Of a DNA stretch of 64,000 nt, positions 1-12,300 are shown one piece after another; the first letter of the stretch is position 1; every line of letters starts with the position of its first letter. The DNA comes from Hyperoodon ampullatus. Its lineage: Eukaryota; Chordata; Mammalia; Artiodactyla; Ziphiidae. The notes under the pieces are model-generated. The model was not told the DNA's origin. It did not search any database and saw only the letters and a program-made list of their open reading frames with translations. The stretch covers positions 62,001 to 126,000 of the forward strand of contig OX457072.1 in the NCBI GenBank assembly GCA_949752795.1, read 5' to 3'. The position numbers were made by a program, and so were the translations under genes.

Positions 1-436
1 CAGCCATAAAACAGAATGAAATAATGCCATTTGCAGCTACATGGATGGACCTAGAGATTATCATACAAAGTGAAGTCAGTCAGACAGAGAACAACAAATA
101 CCATATGATATCACTTATATGTGGATTATAAAATGAGACCCAAATGAACCTATCTACAGAACAAAAACAGACTCACAAATAGAGAAAACAGACTTGTGGT
201 TGTCAAGGGGAAGACAGGGGAGAGGGATGGATTGGGAGTTTGGTATTAGTAGATGCAAATTATTAGATATAGGATGGATACATAAGGTCTTCCTGTACAG
301 CACAGGGAACTGTATTCAATACCCTGTAATGAACCATAATGGAAAAGAATATGAAAAATATGTATATATGTATGTACGTATGCATGAATCACTTGGCTGT
401 GCAGCAGAAATTAACACAACATTGTAGGTTAACTAT
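1..436 (+). mobile_element. L1 3' end, cut by window start
   Basis: The sequence has the typical artiodactyl L1 3' UTR series: 'tttgcagctacatggatgga', 'agtgaagtcagtcagacaga', 'gtacagcacagggaactgta', and the terminal 'cagaaattaacacaacattg'. No complete ORF remains. Confidence 0.85.
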
Positions 437-899
437 GCTTCAGTATCAATTAGTTTGAAGGCACTTTTATAAATTAGGTCTTAGTTCTCTTGTCCTTTCA
501 TCCTGGGACAAATGTATAACAGAAACTAACCTGGATTACTCCCGGATGAACTCATATCACACAGAACTTTAATTGTTGAACAAACCATGAATACCAGTTA
601 CACCAGCGGATGTCCTGATCCAATATGAAGTTAGTAAACCTTGTAACAAGCCTGCAGAATCCACTATATTTGGAAATTCAAAGTGAAATGAAGCCACCTA
701 TCCCATGACTTCTCCACAACTAGTTATACAACAGCAATTGGAAACCATATACAATCAAATGAATGTAGACAGAAACAACTATAGCCTTCCTTTTTTTCCC
801 TTTCAGGTGAATACGGTATTTAAGGTGATGTCTTGGGCCGTTTCAGGGTGTTACTCAATTTCCTGGGTGTCTGCCATGCACACAGGAGGTACACATGTT
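437..899. repeat. Repeat fragment paralogous to 7045-7200 and 8490-8590
   Basis: Bases 640-790 resemble 7050-7195 (shared 'tggaaat.caaa.tgaaatg', 'cttctccaaaa', 'atgaatgtagaca'). Bases 805-905 resemble the 3' part of the LTR at 7716-8687 (shared 'tatttaaggtgatgtcttgg', 'gggtgtctgcc', 'acaggaggtacacatgtta'). It looks like the tail of a third, internally deleted copy of the duplicated block. I recognise nothing in 437-640. Confidence 0.55.
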
Positions 900-2117
900 A
901 GTTAACTTGTTTGTGCAACTAAATGAAGGTAGTTAATACCACAAAACTGTATACACAAAATGAATTAAATGCGAAAGTCGTGTTTTGTATGTTTAATGAC
1001 AATGAAAAAAAAGTGTAGTGCTGATATTTGTTACAAAAATGAACGTTAAAAACATTCTTAGTGAAAAAAGCCATACAGAAAAGGCCCCCTAGATCCCATA
1101 CTCATCTTGTCTGCTTCAAATCCATCAACGTTGTCCAAATGAGGGAGAAACTCAGTCATGGTTCCAGAAAAAGAAAACTGGATCAGGATGGAAGAAGACA
1201 TTTTCATACCGTTCAGACAGTAGGTGAAGGTTGAAGTGGGGCTGAGTATTAAATTATAATGTGGACATCAGGATTTCTTCATTTAGGGGTTATGTGCTGG
1301 TGCCTTGGGCAAAACACACTGAGCATTTTGTGTCAAGTGGCAAATGTGAGTACTTTTTGACATTATTGCAACTTTTCTGTACATTTTAAATTACTGGAAA
1401 GTAAATTACTTTAATAGACAACCATGTCAGGATCATGCCAGAAAATCAGAGAAGACAGACATCAAATTTTTCTTATAGAGGCCAAGACTTACCCAGACCA
1501 GGTTCAACCAAAGTTGTGATACTTATTTCCCTTGTAGGAGTCCGCATGGTATTAAGAGGCACCGTGGGAAGAGTATAGTAGTAGCTACCATGTCGTGGGT
1601 CCTGTGGATCACCTGGGGGGCAGTAGAAACGGAGAGATTTTAGTATTGCAATTTTTCACATTACTTCAAAAAATATGTTAAAAAATAAATTCAGTAAAGT
1701 TGCAAAATATGCAGTCAATATACACAAATCAGTTTCGTTTCTATACACTAATAATGAACCACCAGCAAGAAACATTCAGAAAACAATCCCATTTACAATT
1801 CCATCCAAAAGAACGAACTATTTAGCAATAAATTTAACCAAGGACACGAAAGACCTATACTCAGAAAACTATAAAGCACTGGTAAAGAAACTGAAGACAC
1901 AATAGAAAACAATATTCCACGCTCATGCGTCAGAAAAATTACTATTATTAAAATGTCTGGGAGAGCGGTAAGATGGCGGAAGAGTACGACACGCACATCA
2001 CCTTCCTCTCCACAGATACATCCGAAATACAGCTACACGGGGAACCACCCCTACAGAACACCTACTGAACGCTGGCACAAGACCTCAGACCTCCCAAAAG
2101 GAAAGAAACTCCCCACG

Positions 2118-2332
2118 GGGCTTCCCTGGTGGCGCAGTGGTTGAGAGTCCGCCTGCCGATGCAGGGGACACGGGTTCGTGCCCCGGTCCGGGAAGATCCC
2201 ACATGCCGCGGAGCGGCTAGGCCCGTGAGCCATGGCCGCCGAGCCTGCGCGTCCGGAGCCTGTGCTCCGCAACGGGAGAGGCCACAACAGTGAGAGGCCC
2301 GTGTACCAAAAAAAAAAAAAAAGAAAAGAAAG
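2118..2332 (+). mobile_element. CHR-type tRNA-derived SINE inside the L1 5' UTR
   Basis: The SINE head 'ggggcttccctggtggcgca', the body with 'gccatggccgccgagcctgc', and an A-rich tail are present. A 16-bp target duplication aaagaaactccccacg flanks it (2102-2117 and 2333-2348). Confidence 0.95.
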
Positions 2333-3619
2333 AAAGAAACTCCCCACGTACCTGGGTAGGGCAAAAGAAAACAGAATAAACAGAGACAAAAGGATAGGGC
2401 CGAGACCTGCACCAGGGGGAGGGAGCCGTGAAGGAGAAACGGTTCCCACACACTAGGAGCCCCTTCGCGGGCGGAGACTGCGGGTGGTGGAGGGGGAAAG
2501 CTTCGGAGCCGCGGAGGAGACCGCAGCCACAGGGGTACGGAGGGCAAAGCAGAGAGATTCCCGCACAGAGGACCGGTGCCGACCGCCACTCACCAGCCCG
2601 AGAGGCTCGTCTCCTCACCCGCCGGGGCGGGCGGGGCTGGGAGCTGAGGCTTGGGCTTCAGTCAGAGCGCTGGCGGCGTGAACACAGCCTGAAGGGAGTT
2701 AGTGCGCCACGGCTGGCCGGGAGGGAGTCCGGGGAAAAGTCTGGAGCTGCCGAAGAGGCAAGAGACTTGTCCTTCCCTCTTTGTTTCCTGGTGCGTGAGG
2801 AGAGGGGATTCAGAGCGCCGCTTAAAGGAGCTCCAGAGACGGGCGCGAGGCGCGGCTGAAAGCGCGGACCCCAGAGACGGGCGTGGGACGCTGGGGCTGC
2901 TGCTGCCGCTGCCGCCACCAAAAAGCCCGTGTGCGAGCGCAGGTCACTCTCCACACCTCCCCTCCCGGGAGCCTGTGCTGCCCGCCACTGCCACGGACCC
3001 GGGTTCCACAGACAACATCCCCGGGTGAACGCACGGGCGCGCCTCGTGCTGGCGCAACGTCACGCCGGCCTCCGCCGACGCACGCTCGCCCCGCCTCCGT
3101 GCCCCTCCCTCCCCCGCGGCCTGAGGGAGCCAGAGCCCCCGAATCAGCGGCTCCTTTAACCCCGTCCTGTCTGAGCGAAGAACAGACGTCCTCCGGCGAC
3201 CTACACGCAGAGGCGGGGCCGAGTCCAAAGCTGAGCCCCGGGAGCTGTGCGAACAAAGAAGAGAAAGGGGAATCTCTCCCAGCAGCCTCAGAAGCAGCGG
3301 ATTAAAGCTCCGCAATCAACTTGATGTACCCTGCGTCTGTGGAATACCTGAAGAGACGACGAATCATCCCAAATTGAGGAGGTGGACTTTGAGAGCAAGA
3401 TTTATGATGTTTTTCCCCTTTTCCTCTTTTTGTGAGTGTGTACGTGTATGCTTCTGTGTGAGATTTTGTCTGTATACCTTTGCTTTCACCATTTGTCCTA
3501 GGGTTCTATCCGTCCGTTTTTTTTGGTTTTTGTTTTTTTTTACTGAAAAAACTTTTTTCTTAATAATTCTTTATTTTAATAACTTTATTTTATTTGACCT
3601 TACTTTATTTTCTTTTATC

Positions 3620-3647
3620 CTCTTTCTTTCTTTCTTTCTTTCTTTCT
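3620..3647. repeat. (TTTC)n microsatellite
   Basis: Short run of ctttctttctttctttc in a T-rich stretch of the L1 5' UTR. Confidence 0.8.
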
Positions 3648-4165
3648 ACTTTTTCTCCCTTTTATTCTGAGCCGTGTAGATGAAAGGCTCTTGGTGCTGC
3701 AGCCAGGAGTCAGTGCTGTGCCTCTGAGGTGGGAGAGCCAACTTCAGGACACTGGTCCAAAAGAGACCTCCGAGCTCCACGTAATATCCAACGGCGAAAA
3801 TCTCCCAGAGATCTCCATCTCAACACCAACACCCAGCTTATCTCAATGACCAGCAAGCTACAGTGCTGGACTCCCTATGCCAAACAACCAGCAAGACAGG
3901 AACACAACCCCACCCATTAGCAGAGAGGCTGCCTAAAATCATAATAAGTCCACAGACACCCCCAAAACACACCACCAGACGTGGACCTGCCCACCAGAAA
4001 GACAAGATCCAGCCTCATCCACCAGAACACAGGCACCCTCCACCAAGAAGCCTACACAACCCATTGAACCAACTTTAGCCACTGGGGACAGACACCAAAA
4101 ACGACGGGAACTACGAACCTGCAGCCTGCAAAAAGGAGACCCCCAAACACAGTAAGATAAGCAAA

Positions 4166-5059
4166 ATGAGAAGACAGAAAAACAGACAGCAGATGAAGGA
4201 GCAAGATGAAAACCCACCAGACCTAACAAATGAAGAGGAAATAGGCAGTCTCCCTGAAAAAGAATTCAGAATAATGATAGTAAAGATGATCCAAAATCTT
4301 GGAAATAGAATAGAGAAAATGCAAGAAACATTTAACAAGGACCTAGGAGAACTAAAGATGAAACAAACAACGATGAACACCACAATAAATGAAATTAAAA
4401 ATACTCTAGAAGGGATCAATAGCAGAATAACTGAGGCAGAAGAACGGATAAGTGACCTGGAAGATAAAATAGTGGAAATAACTACTGCAGAGCAGAATAG
4501 AGAAAAAAGAATGAAAAGGACTGAGGACAGTCTCAGAGACTTCTGGGACAACATTAAATGCACCAACATTCGAATTATAGGGGTTCCAGAAGAAGAAGAG
4601 AAAAAGAAAGGGACTGAGAAAATATTTGAAGAGATTATAGTTGAAAACTTCCCTAATATGGGAAAGGAAATAGTTAATCAAGTCCAGGAAGCACAGAGAG
4701 TCCCATACAGGATAAATCCAAGGAGAAACATGCCAAGACACATATTAATCAAACTGTCAAAAATTAAACGCAAAGAAAACATATTAAAAGCAGCAAGGGA
4801 AAAACAACAAATAACACACAAGGGAATCCCCATAAGGTTAACAGCTGATCTTTCAGCAGAAACTCTGCAAGCCAGAAGGGACTGGCAGGACATATTTAAA
4901 GTGATGAAGAAGAACAACCTACAACCAAGATTACTCTACCCAGCAAGGATCTCATTCAGATTGGATGGAGAAATTAAAACCTTCACAGACAAGCAAAAGC
5001 TGAGAGAGTTCAGCACCACCAAACCAGCTTTACAACAAATGCTAAAGGATCTTCTCTAG
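4166..5059 (+). CDS. L1 ORF1 protein, intact 297-residue frame
   Basis: L1 ORF1p is an RNA-binding trimeric nucleic-acid chaperone that coats L1 RNA. The frame has a charged N-terminus, then a heptad-type coiled coil at about residues 55-125 (NRIEKMQETF..., ITEAEERISDLEDKIVEI), then an RRM-like core (NIRIIGVPEEEE, about residues 133-145; RHILIKLSK, about 190-200). The C-terminal domain holds REKQQITHKGIPIRLTADLS, ETLQARRDW and YPARISFRLDGEIKTFTDKQ. The stop follows LKDLL. Length is somewhat under the 338 residues of human ORF1p. Survival of the frame suggests a fairly recent insertion. Confidence 0.9.
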   Translation: MRRQKNRQQMKEQDENPPDLTNEEEIGSLPEKEFRIMIVKMIQNLGNRIEKMQETFNKDLGELKMKQTTMNTTINEIKNTLEGINSRITEAEERISDLEDKIVEITTAEQNREKRMKRTEDSLRDFWDNIKCTNIRIIGVPEEEEKKKGTEKIFEEIIVENFPNMGKEIVNQVQEAQRVPYRINPRRNMPRHILIKLSKIKRKENILKAAREKQQITHKGIPIRLTADLSAETLQARRDWQDIFKVMKKNNLQPRLLYPARISFRLDGEIKTFTDKQKLREFSTTKPALQQMLKDLL

Positions 5060-5104
5060 GCAAGAGACACGAGAGAAGGAAAAGACCTATAAGAACAAAC
5101 CCAC

Positions 5105-5652
5105 GCACATATGGTCACCTTATCTTTGATAAAGTGGCAGGAATGTACAGTGGAGAAAGGACAGCCTCTTCAATAAGTGGTGCTGGGAAAACTGGACAGG
5201 TACATGTAAAAGTAGGAGATTAGATCACTCCCTAACACCATACACAAAAATAAGCTCAAAATGGACTAAAGACCTAAATGTAAGGCCAGAAACTATCAAA
5301 CTCTTAGGGGAAAAACATAGGCAGAACACGCTATGACATAAATCACATCAAGATCCTTTCTGACCCACCGCCTAGAGAAATGGAAATAAAAACAAAAACA
5401 AACAAACGGGACCTAATGAAACTTCAAAGCTTTTGCACAGCAAAGGAAACCATAAACAAGATGAAAAGACAACCCTCAGAATGGGAGAAAATATTTGCAA
5501 ATGAAGCAACTGACAAAGGATTAATCTCCAAAATTTTGTACAAGCAGCTCATGCAGCTGAATAACAAAAAAAGAAACAACCCAATCCAAAAATGGGCAGA
5601 CGACCTAGACATTTCACCAAAGAAGATATACAGACTGCCAACAAACACATGA
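5105..5652 (+). pseudogene. L1 ORF2 remnant (C-terminal end only)
   Basis: The nucleotide series 'ttcaataagtggtgctggga', 'caaaatggactaaagaccta' and 'aagcttttgcacagcaaagg' is the C-terminal end of ORF2. An open frame at 5380-5652 encodes [20 protein letters not shown] and then [15 protein letters not shown]. Endonuclease and reverse transcriptase domains are absent. The upstream junction follows the end of ORF1 by about 45 bases. Confidence 0.85.
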
Positions 5653-6570
5653 AAAAATGCTGAACATCATTAATCATTAGAGAAATGCAAATCAAAACTA
5701 CAATGAGATATCACCTCACACCAGTCAGAACGGCCATCATCAAAAAATCTAGAAACAATAAATGCTGGAGAGGATGTGGAGAAAAATGATCACTCCTGCA
5801 CTGCTGGTGGGAATGTGAATTGGTACAGCCACTATGGAGAACAGTATGGAGGTTCCTTAAATAACTACAAATAGAACTACCATATGACCCAGCAATCCAA
5901 CTACTGGGCATATACCCTGAGAAAACCACATTTCAAAAAGAGTCATGTACCAAAATGTTCGTTGCAGCTCTATTTACAATAGCCAGGAGATGGAATCAAG
6001 CTATGTGTCCATCATCAGATGAATGGATAAAGAAGATGTGGCTCATATATACAATGGAATATTACTCAGCCCCCAAAAGAAACGAAATTGAGCTATTCGT
6101 AATAGGTGGGTTGAGCTAGAGTCTGTCATACAGAGTGAAGTAAGTGAGAAAGGGAAAGAGACAAATACCATATGCTGACACATATATATGGAATTTAAGG
6201 GAAAAAAATGTCATGAAGAACCTAGGGGTAAGACAGGAATAAAGACACAGACCTACTAGAGAATGGACTTGAGGATATGGGGAGGGGGAAGGGTAAGCTG
6301 TGACAAAGTGAGAGAGTGGCTTGGACATATATACACTACCAAACGTAAAATAGATAGCTAGTGGGAAGCAGCCACGTAGCACAGGGAGATCAGCTTGGTG
6401 CTTTGTGACCACCTAGAGGGGTGGGATAGGGAGGGTGGGAGGGAGGGAGACGCAAGAGGGAAGAGATATTGGAACATATGTATATGTTTTACCGATTCAC
6501 TTTGTTATAAAGCAGAAACTAACACACCATTGTAAAGCAATTATACTCCGATAAAGTTGTAAAAAAATGT

Positions 6571-7715
6571 TTATTCTACCTAAAGCCATCAACAACCAGT
6601 GCCTGGAAAACTAGACACCGGACTCCAAAGAACGACAGTGGTCACCATCTACACTGCATATAAAGCTAAATAAAAGCACACAGTATTCCACATTAAACTC
6701 TTTCTCTCCTGAGTCCCCTGAAGATGCACCCACCCAGCCAGCAGTCAGTTGCACAGGAAGATTCTCCACACTTGCTCATTTTTTCCTCTTGCGGAGTCTC
6801 CTCACCAGTGGCTCCTGAGAAAACCCAGCTCCTGTCAGTGTGCACAATGCCTCATGTTCCAGAAACCTAAGCCCTGACAGGAGACAAAGCTCCCGTCTGC
6901 TTGTCACAGAGCAAAGTCTGTGGGCAGGGTGCACCTGTGCCCCCAGGGTCAGACAGGTGGGTTTGGCGCACCCTGTGCGACGTGAGAAAAGTGCCGGGAG
7001 TGCCGCACTCACAAACCCAGAGGCCTCGTCTGGAAGGCAGTTCTGCTATATATACTAAGTTTGGAAATCCAAACTGAAATGGAGCCAAGTGTCTCACTGT
7101 ATCTTCTCCAAAATTGGTTAAGGAGCAATTAATTACAAACCATATGTAATGAAATGAATGTAGACACAAACATTACAACTTAAACCAAAATTCACTCAAA
7201 ATTGCCCATAGACAAATTTAAATTACCAAACTATGAAAATCCTAGACAAAAAAAGATAATCTACATGACTTTGGGTCTGGTGACCTTATTCAGAAAACAG
7301 GAAGGCAAACCACAAACTGCAAGAAACTATTTCCAAAACACATATCTGATAAAGGATTTGTACTCAAATTATGCCAACAACGCCATTAAAATTTAGTAAA
7401 GATTGAAACACACACCTAGCCCAGGAAGATAAACAGGCAGTAAATAAGCATACAAGAATATACTCAAGATGCTGGTGGAATGCATGTACAACCAACTTTG
7501 GAAGACAGTTTGGCAGTTTTTTCCAAATCTAAAAAGTCTCACCTTAGGATCCAAGAAGTGTACCTCTTGTATTTAGACAACTGCTTTGAAAAACTGTGTT
7601 CAAACCAAAACTAGCATCAAGTAATGCACAGCAGCTCTATTCATAATGGCTAAAAACTTAAGATATCAGGATGTCCTTCTGTAGATGAATTCATAAGCAA
7701 ATTAGGGCACATACA
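6571..7715 (+). mobile_element. Older L1 body, resumed after the young L1
   Basis: It opens with L1 ORF2 sequence that continues from 1660-1956. Then come a GC-rich stretch at about 6700-7050 that I do not recognise, the repeat shared with 640-790 at 7050-7200, and L1 3' region sequence at about 7240-7715 ('cagctctattcataatggct' type). Confidence 0.6.
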
Positions 7716-7831
7716 TGTCAAGGGGAGCAGAATACACCACCCCAAAATATGCCCATTTGACAAAAGGATTATTTTGGACTGATTAATTTAAGAAACAGCA
7801 GACCCAGGAGAATCTTTCAAAACCAAGTAGA

Positions 7832-8044
7832 TGGCTTCCCTGGTGGCACAGTGGTTGAGAGTCTGCCTGCCGATGCAGGGGACACGGGTTCGTGCCCTAG
7901 TGTGGGAAGATCCCACATGCCGCCGAGTGGTTGGGCCCATGAGCCATGGCCACTGAGCCTGCGCATCCAGAGCCTGTGCTCCGCAACGGGAGAGGCCACA
8001 ACAGTGAGAGGCCTGCGTACCGCAAAAAAATAAATAAATAAATA
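7832..8044 (+). mobile_element. CHR-type SINE
   Basis: The full SINE reads 'ggcttccctggtggcacagt' to an A/T-rich tail (aataaataaata). A short target duplication aagtaga is at 7825-7831 and 8045-8051. It lies inside the LTR. Confidence 0.93.
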
Positions 8045-8166
8045 AAGTAGAAAATGCCCTTTTAGGAGGTAAATTTCCATTTATTAAGGATATCTCCATT
8101 TGTAAGGGTATGTCCCTCTTTGGACCAGGAATTGAAATATGACTAAATATCAAGAAAAGTTTGTTG

Positions 8167-8360
8167 GGACTTCCCTGCTGGTCCAGTGGTTAAGACTCCA
8201 CACTCCCAATGCAGGGGACCAGGGTTCAATCCCTGGTCAGGGAACTAGATCCCACATGCTGCAATTAAGGGCCTGCATGCCGTCACTAAAGATTACACAA
8301 GCTGCAACTAAGACCCAGTGAAGCCAAATAAATAAATGTTTAAAAAAAAAAAAAAAAAAA
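8167..8360 (+). mobile_element. CHR-type SINE (older variant)
   Basis: It begins gggacttccctgctggtcca, has 'aatgcaggggaccagggttc', and ends in a poly-A run. Confidence 0.9.
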
Positions 8361-8687
8361 GCTTGTCAATGAAATAGGCCTGGATGTAAATCTGTGTAAC
8401 AACCATACCCTTGTTTACTGGGCTTTGACTAATAACATCCCTTAAATGGCTTCCTCCATTCCCTAACATCTTTCTTTTGTTCTCAGCAGAAGATAGCATT
8501 TAAGGTAATGGCTTGGGCCATTTCAGGGAGTGACTCAGTTTTCCTGGGTATCTTTCAAGTATACAGGAGGTACGCATGGTATATATTAAACTTCTGATTG
8601 TTTTCTCCAGTTCGTCTCTTTTTCATTACAAGGGAGATCTCAATAAAGAACATAGAAGTGTAGAGGGAAAATTATTTTTCCTCTCAT

Positions 8688-9390
8688 ATACATGCAGTGC
8701 AATAGTATTCAGAGATATAAAGGAATGGATCATCAACCCATGCAAATATATATAGATAGATATAGATGCAACTAACACTTACATTGCTAAGTGAAAGAAT
8801 CCAGTCTGAAGTGCTATACACTGTATGACCTCATTTATATGACATTCTAGAAAAGGTAAAACTGACACTGGTAAACAGTTTAAGGAATATGTGGTTGAAA
8901 TAGTCCATATGATACTTTAGTGTTGAATACCTGTCACTATGCATTTGTCTACACCCACAGATTTTTACAACACAACAAGTAATTTACAATCTATTCAAAC
9001 TTAGCTACTTAGGATATGGGAGTATCAAAGACTGGAATACAGAATGTAACAAAGAATCCAACTGTTTCAGAAATGTATGGAAAAACTCACTGTTGGTAGT
9101 GGGACAAATGGGCTGACCTAAGTTAACTTTGGAAATGTACAGAATCTGTAGGCCAAAGACAAAATGTGCCATACATACACAGTGGACTCTAAGTTCTTTC
9201 CCATGAGGGGTAGTAGCTAACAGTACTGAAACTACTATATCAGTAATCGAATGGAACAAGCACTGAATTTAATAAATGACAAATGGTGGAAGCCAGGTTT
9301 CTTACCACTGGAGTGGGATGTTACAGTCAAACAAAGGGAAAAGGTTACGATATCCATGTCATAACAGATCCAGTTGGAGATATCAGTATA
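8688..9390 (+). mobile_element. L1 3' UTR (old L1M-type)
   Basis: It resumes the L1 broken by the LTR: 'gcagtgcaatagtattcaga', then 'catttatatgacattctaga', 'aatacctgtcactatgcatt', as in old mammalian L1 3' UTRs. Confidence 0.65.
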
Positions 9391-12300
9391 AACTATCTTT
9401 AGCCTACACATAGTTCCATATGGATATCTTTATAATTATGTGTATATGCATAGGCTGGGATACATGCATGTATTTCTATGTACTGTCAGCTGAGCATATT
9501 TAGCTCCCACATGTAAGTTTTTAATACCATTCTTTAATAAAAGGAACAAGGGCTCTTTGAAGAAAGGGCTGATGCTAGGACTGAGACAGTAAATATATGA
9601 AGCAGCATAATCTTAAAATATCAGAAAGTAAAGAAGTACCCAAAATTTTAAAAACCCACAAAACAAAAATTATGTAAAATGAAAACAGGAGCAAATGGAA
9701 AAAGCTCTCAACAGCCAAAGCAAGAATTAACTAAGCAGTCTAATAATGTAGTGCTGGATTATAACCAAAAGTTTACAATAATCATTCACGTGTCCAAACT
9801 GGTAAAAATAAATTACATAGTTTTCGATGAATGGTGTTAAATAGAAATCTCCTATGCACAAAGCTTCTAAACAATTCATATAGACACTCAGCTGTCCATC
9901 AAGGATGCGAAGCTAACCCCTCTCTCCTCAAGTGTGGCTTCTGCATTATGACTTCCTCCTAAATAAGACACACAGGATGGACTTGGGAAAAAAATTAACC
10001 TGTGGGAAAACTTGACAAACACTACTTCAGCTAGGTGACCAAAGTTAAGAATATAAGTGAGAAGTTTCCTTAAGAGCCTGTCCTCTTGATATAGAGTGAA
10101 GAGGAAGCACTTCACCTCTGTGATCTGCTTTTTCAAAGCCAAGTCTAACCACGACAAAAACACCAAGCAAATCCCAGTGCCCGGCAGTCTATAAAATACC
10201 TGACCAGTCCTCCTCCACACTGTCAAGGTCATGGAAACAAGGAGAGTCTGAGCAACTGTCAGAGCCCAGAAGAGACTAAACAGACATGATGACCCCATGT
10301 CCTTTGAGACCCTGGAACAAAGAAAGGTATAACAAAGGAACGTGAATAAGGACTTCAGTTAATAGTAAAGTATCAGTATTTGTTCATTATTTGTCATGAT
10401 TCTGTAGAAAATTAGACAGGAAAAAGTAAACATCAAATAAGAGAAACCTACTGTAACCAACTGGAAACCTAGAGGAAAAGGGGGATTTCTTTGTAAAACA
10501 CATTACCAAAATGGTCCCTAAATTAAGGAAAACACAAAAAGGCCAATTAATCACTGAGGAACCTCTTCCTCTACTGGTTATCCTATCACTCTTCCAGGGT
10601 TTCCCTCTCCTGGGACAGGGAAGGAGCAGGGACAGAGATGTCTGGCAGCTCCCCTAGTACATGACCCCACCCAGTGTCTTCACCTCCCCCAGCCACGCCT
10701 ACCCAGTGAGGACACCTGCGGAAGGGTCAGGGATTATTGACTCAGATGTATCAACCAGGAGTTTTTCTTTTCCCAGCGACTGGACACACTTACAGAAGTC
10801 AAATAAATTAGTATTTATTGTAAGGGTAGAAATACATTAATACTTGCAAGTGACAAGTTGAAGAATGGGTTTGGACCTGGCAGGTCCAGCGGCTCACACT
10901 GTCTCAGTGTGATCTTGCTTCTCTCCAAATCTTTGTCCCGCTCAGTGCCTTTGGGGGACCCCATTCACAGGCACAGGCTCTCTCACTGCCCTTGGGCCAA
11001 CAGCAGTTCTAGGCTGACAACAACTCACCATCCATTTTCCGAGAAAGAGTTTCTCCTTTTCTTGGATTCCAAAAAGTCATGGTTTTAAATGCCTTTGATC
11101 TGGCTTGGGTTACATTCTCATCCTTGACCCAACACCAGAAGATGGAAAATGGGACTGGCTAGATGTGGGTTGTAAACCCTTCTTCGAGCTGGGTGGAACA
11201 TGGGGTCATCCTTCTGCAACTGTTTGGACTGGAAGCAGGTGAGATGTAATTCCCAAAGAAAACTGAGGCACTCGGGCCTGAGAACAGATGTTCGCTGGGA
11301 GAAAGCAACAGATTCTAAGTCAATGACAGCTCACTGCACAGCACAGAGTCTGACACAAAAGGAAGAAAGGGGTTCACGTAGGGTCAGGGGCTGCAGCTAC
11401 GCATCCAGCGCTCTTACTGTCCCTCCCAACACTGCAAGAAGTTCTTTCACTTGCTGAAAAGTCAGGATCATTTGTGGTGGTAAACTCAAGTCTCTTTCCT
11501 TGGGCATCAGGTCCTCACATCTCAGAGGCTGGCCCAGAACAGCCCATGTGCTCTCAGAAGACCCACAAGCCTCATTCCTGCCCCTGAGAGGTGGGAGCCC
11601 TTGAGTTATGCCACCTCCCTGGCCATATTAACTACCCATCCCTGAAAAACAATACTGCTCCTTTTCCAGTTCCTTCTCTCTCCTTTTCTAACGGAAGAAA
11701 CCAAATGCCAGGGTGGTAAGGAAACTCTTGTGCGATGAAGTAACGGGAGGCTCAAGAATTATTCCATGCCATGGAACCCATAATTGGCAGGCTTCCAGAG
11801 GCCACATGGGTGCATATGGCTCTCCAAGACAATGGCAGTGTCAGTGTAAACCTCCCACTGGGAGGTCCAGGTGCTCCCATATCTTTGATTCTTAATGAAT
11901 ATGCATGTCAAACGTTTCTAACGACTGAAAGGACAAAGGATTGCAGGGCCATGGTCTGCTGTATGGGTGTTGTGTCAGGGACACACTCCAATGTTTAGAG
12001 GATTATTACTTCTCTTGGCAGCCTATGAGGCTGTGAGCGGGAGGCCTTTTTCTCAGCCACATGCATGTTGGTAGTTGAAACTTCTCAAAGGAATGTCTAC
12101 ACTGCCCAGGTAGCTCTTGAATTGCCCAGCATCATGGTCAGCTCCGTAACTGTACATGAGGGCCTGACAATGCCCAGGCTGGACTGAGCTAGAGGACCAC
12201 AGATGCCTGCCTGGATAGTCAGAGGTCAAAGGCTGTCCTGCCTGAGACTTGATCATCTATTCATGCCCACTCAGATGGAACAAAGGATGCCTCCAGTGCC

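Larger units (their letters stand above)
1957..6570 (+). mobile_element. L1 element, near full-length ends, intact ORF1, internally deleted ORF2
   Basis: The 5' end is a full promoter-type start ('gagagcggtaagatggcgga'), followed by a GC-rich 5' UTR (with a SINE inserted at 2118-2332), ORF1 at 4166-5059, about 50 bases of inter-ORF sequence, and then an abrupt jump near 5100-5105 into the C-terminal end of ORF2. The 3' UTR ends 'cagaaactaacacaccattg...ataaagttgtaaaaaaa'. A short target duplication aaaatgt flanks it (1950-1956, and again after 6563). It sits inside an older L1 ORF2, whose reading resumes at 'ttattctacctaaagc'. Without endonuclease and reverse transcriptase it cannot move itself. 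Confidence 0.88.
7716..8687 (+). mobile_element. ERVL-type solo LTR (copy A)
   Basis: The element starts tgtcaaggggagcagaatac and continues through 'aagggtatgtccctctttg', 'acccttgtttactgggcttt', 'gccatttcagggagtgactc' and 'attaaacttctgattg'. It ends before an atacatgcagtg motif that continues the L1 broken at 7715, giving a 5-bp duplication ataca. Two SINEs lie inside. The family assignment (ERVL/MLT2-like) is from memory. No coding sequence is present. Confidence 0.7.
900..9390 (+). repeat. Segmental duplication, copy A (interrupted by the L1 at 1957-6570)
   Basis: Collinear blocks match copy B at 14265-18740. Pairs are 1070-1160 with 14742-14830, 1500-1600 with 15187-15290, 6600-6760 with 16165-16310, 7625-7770 with 17075-17215, 8490-8690 with 17855-18060 and 8800-9390 with 18145-18740. 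The block is a mosaic of old L1 (for example ORF2-derived 1660-1956 continuing at 6571), a GC-rich piece near 6700-7050 and an LTR. The copies are clearly diverged, so the event is old. See copy B. Confidence 0.75.

Noticed and set aside
2062..2589. Minus-strand frame of 175 residues in the L1 5' UTR
   Set aside because: It is an accidental frame through a SINE and the GC-rich L1 5' UTR.
11713..11998. Overlapping short frames with PLGGPGAPISLILNEYACQT text
   Set aside because: I could not tie the peptide to any family, and the two frames compete. Left as unassigned.
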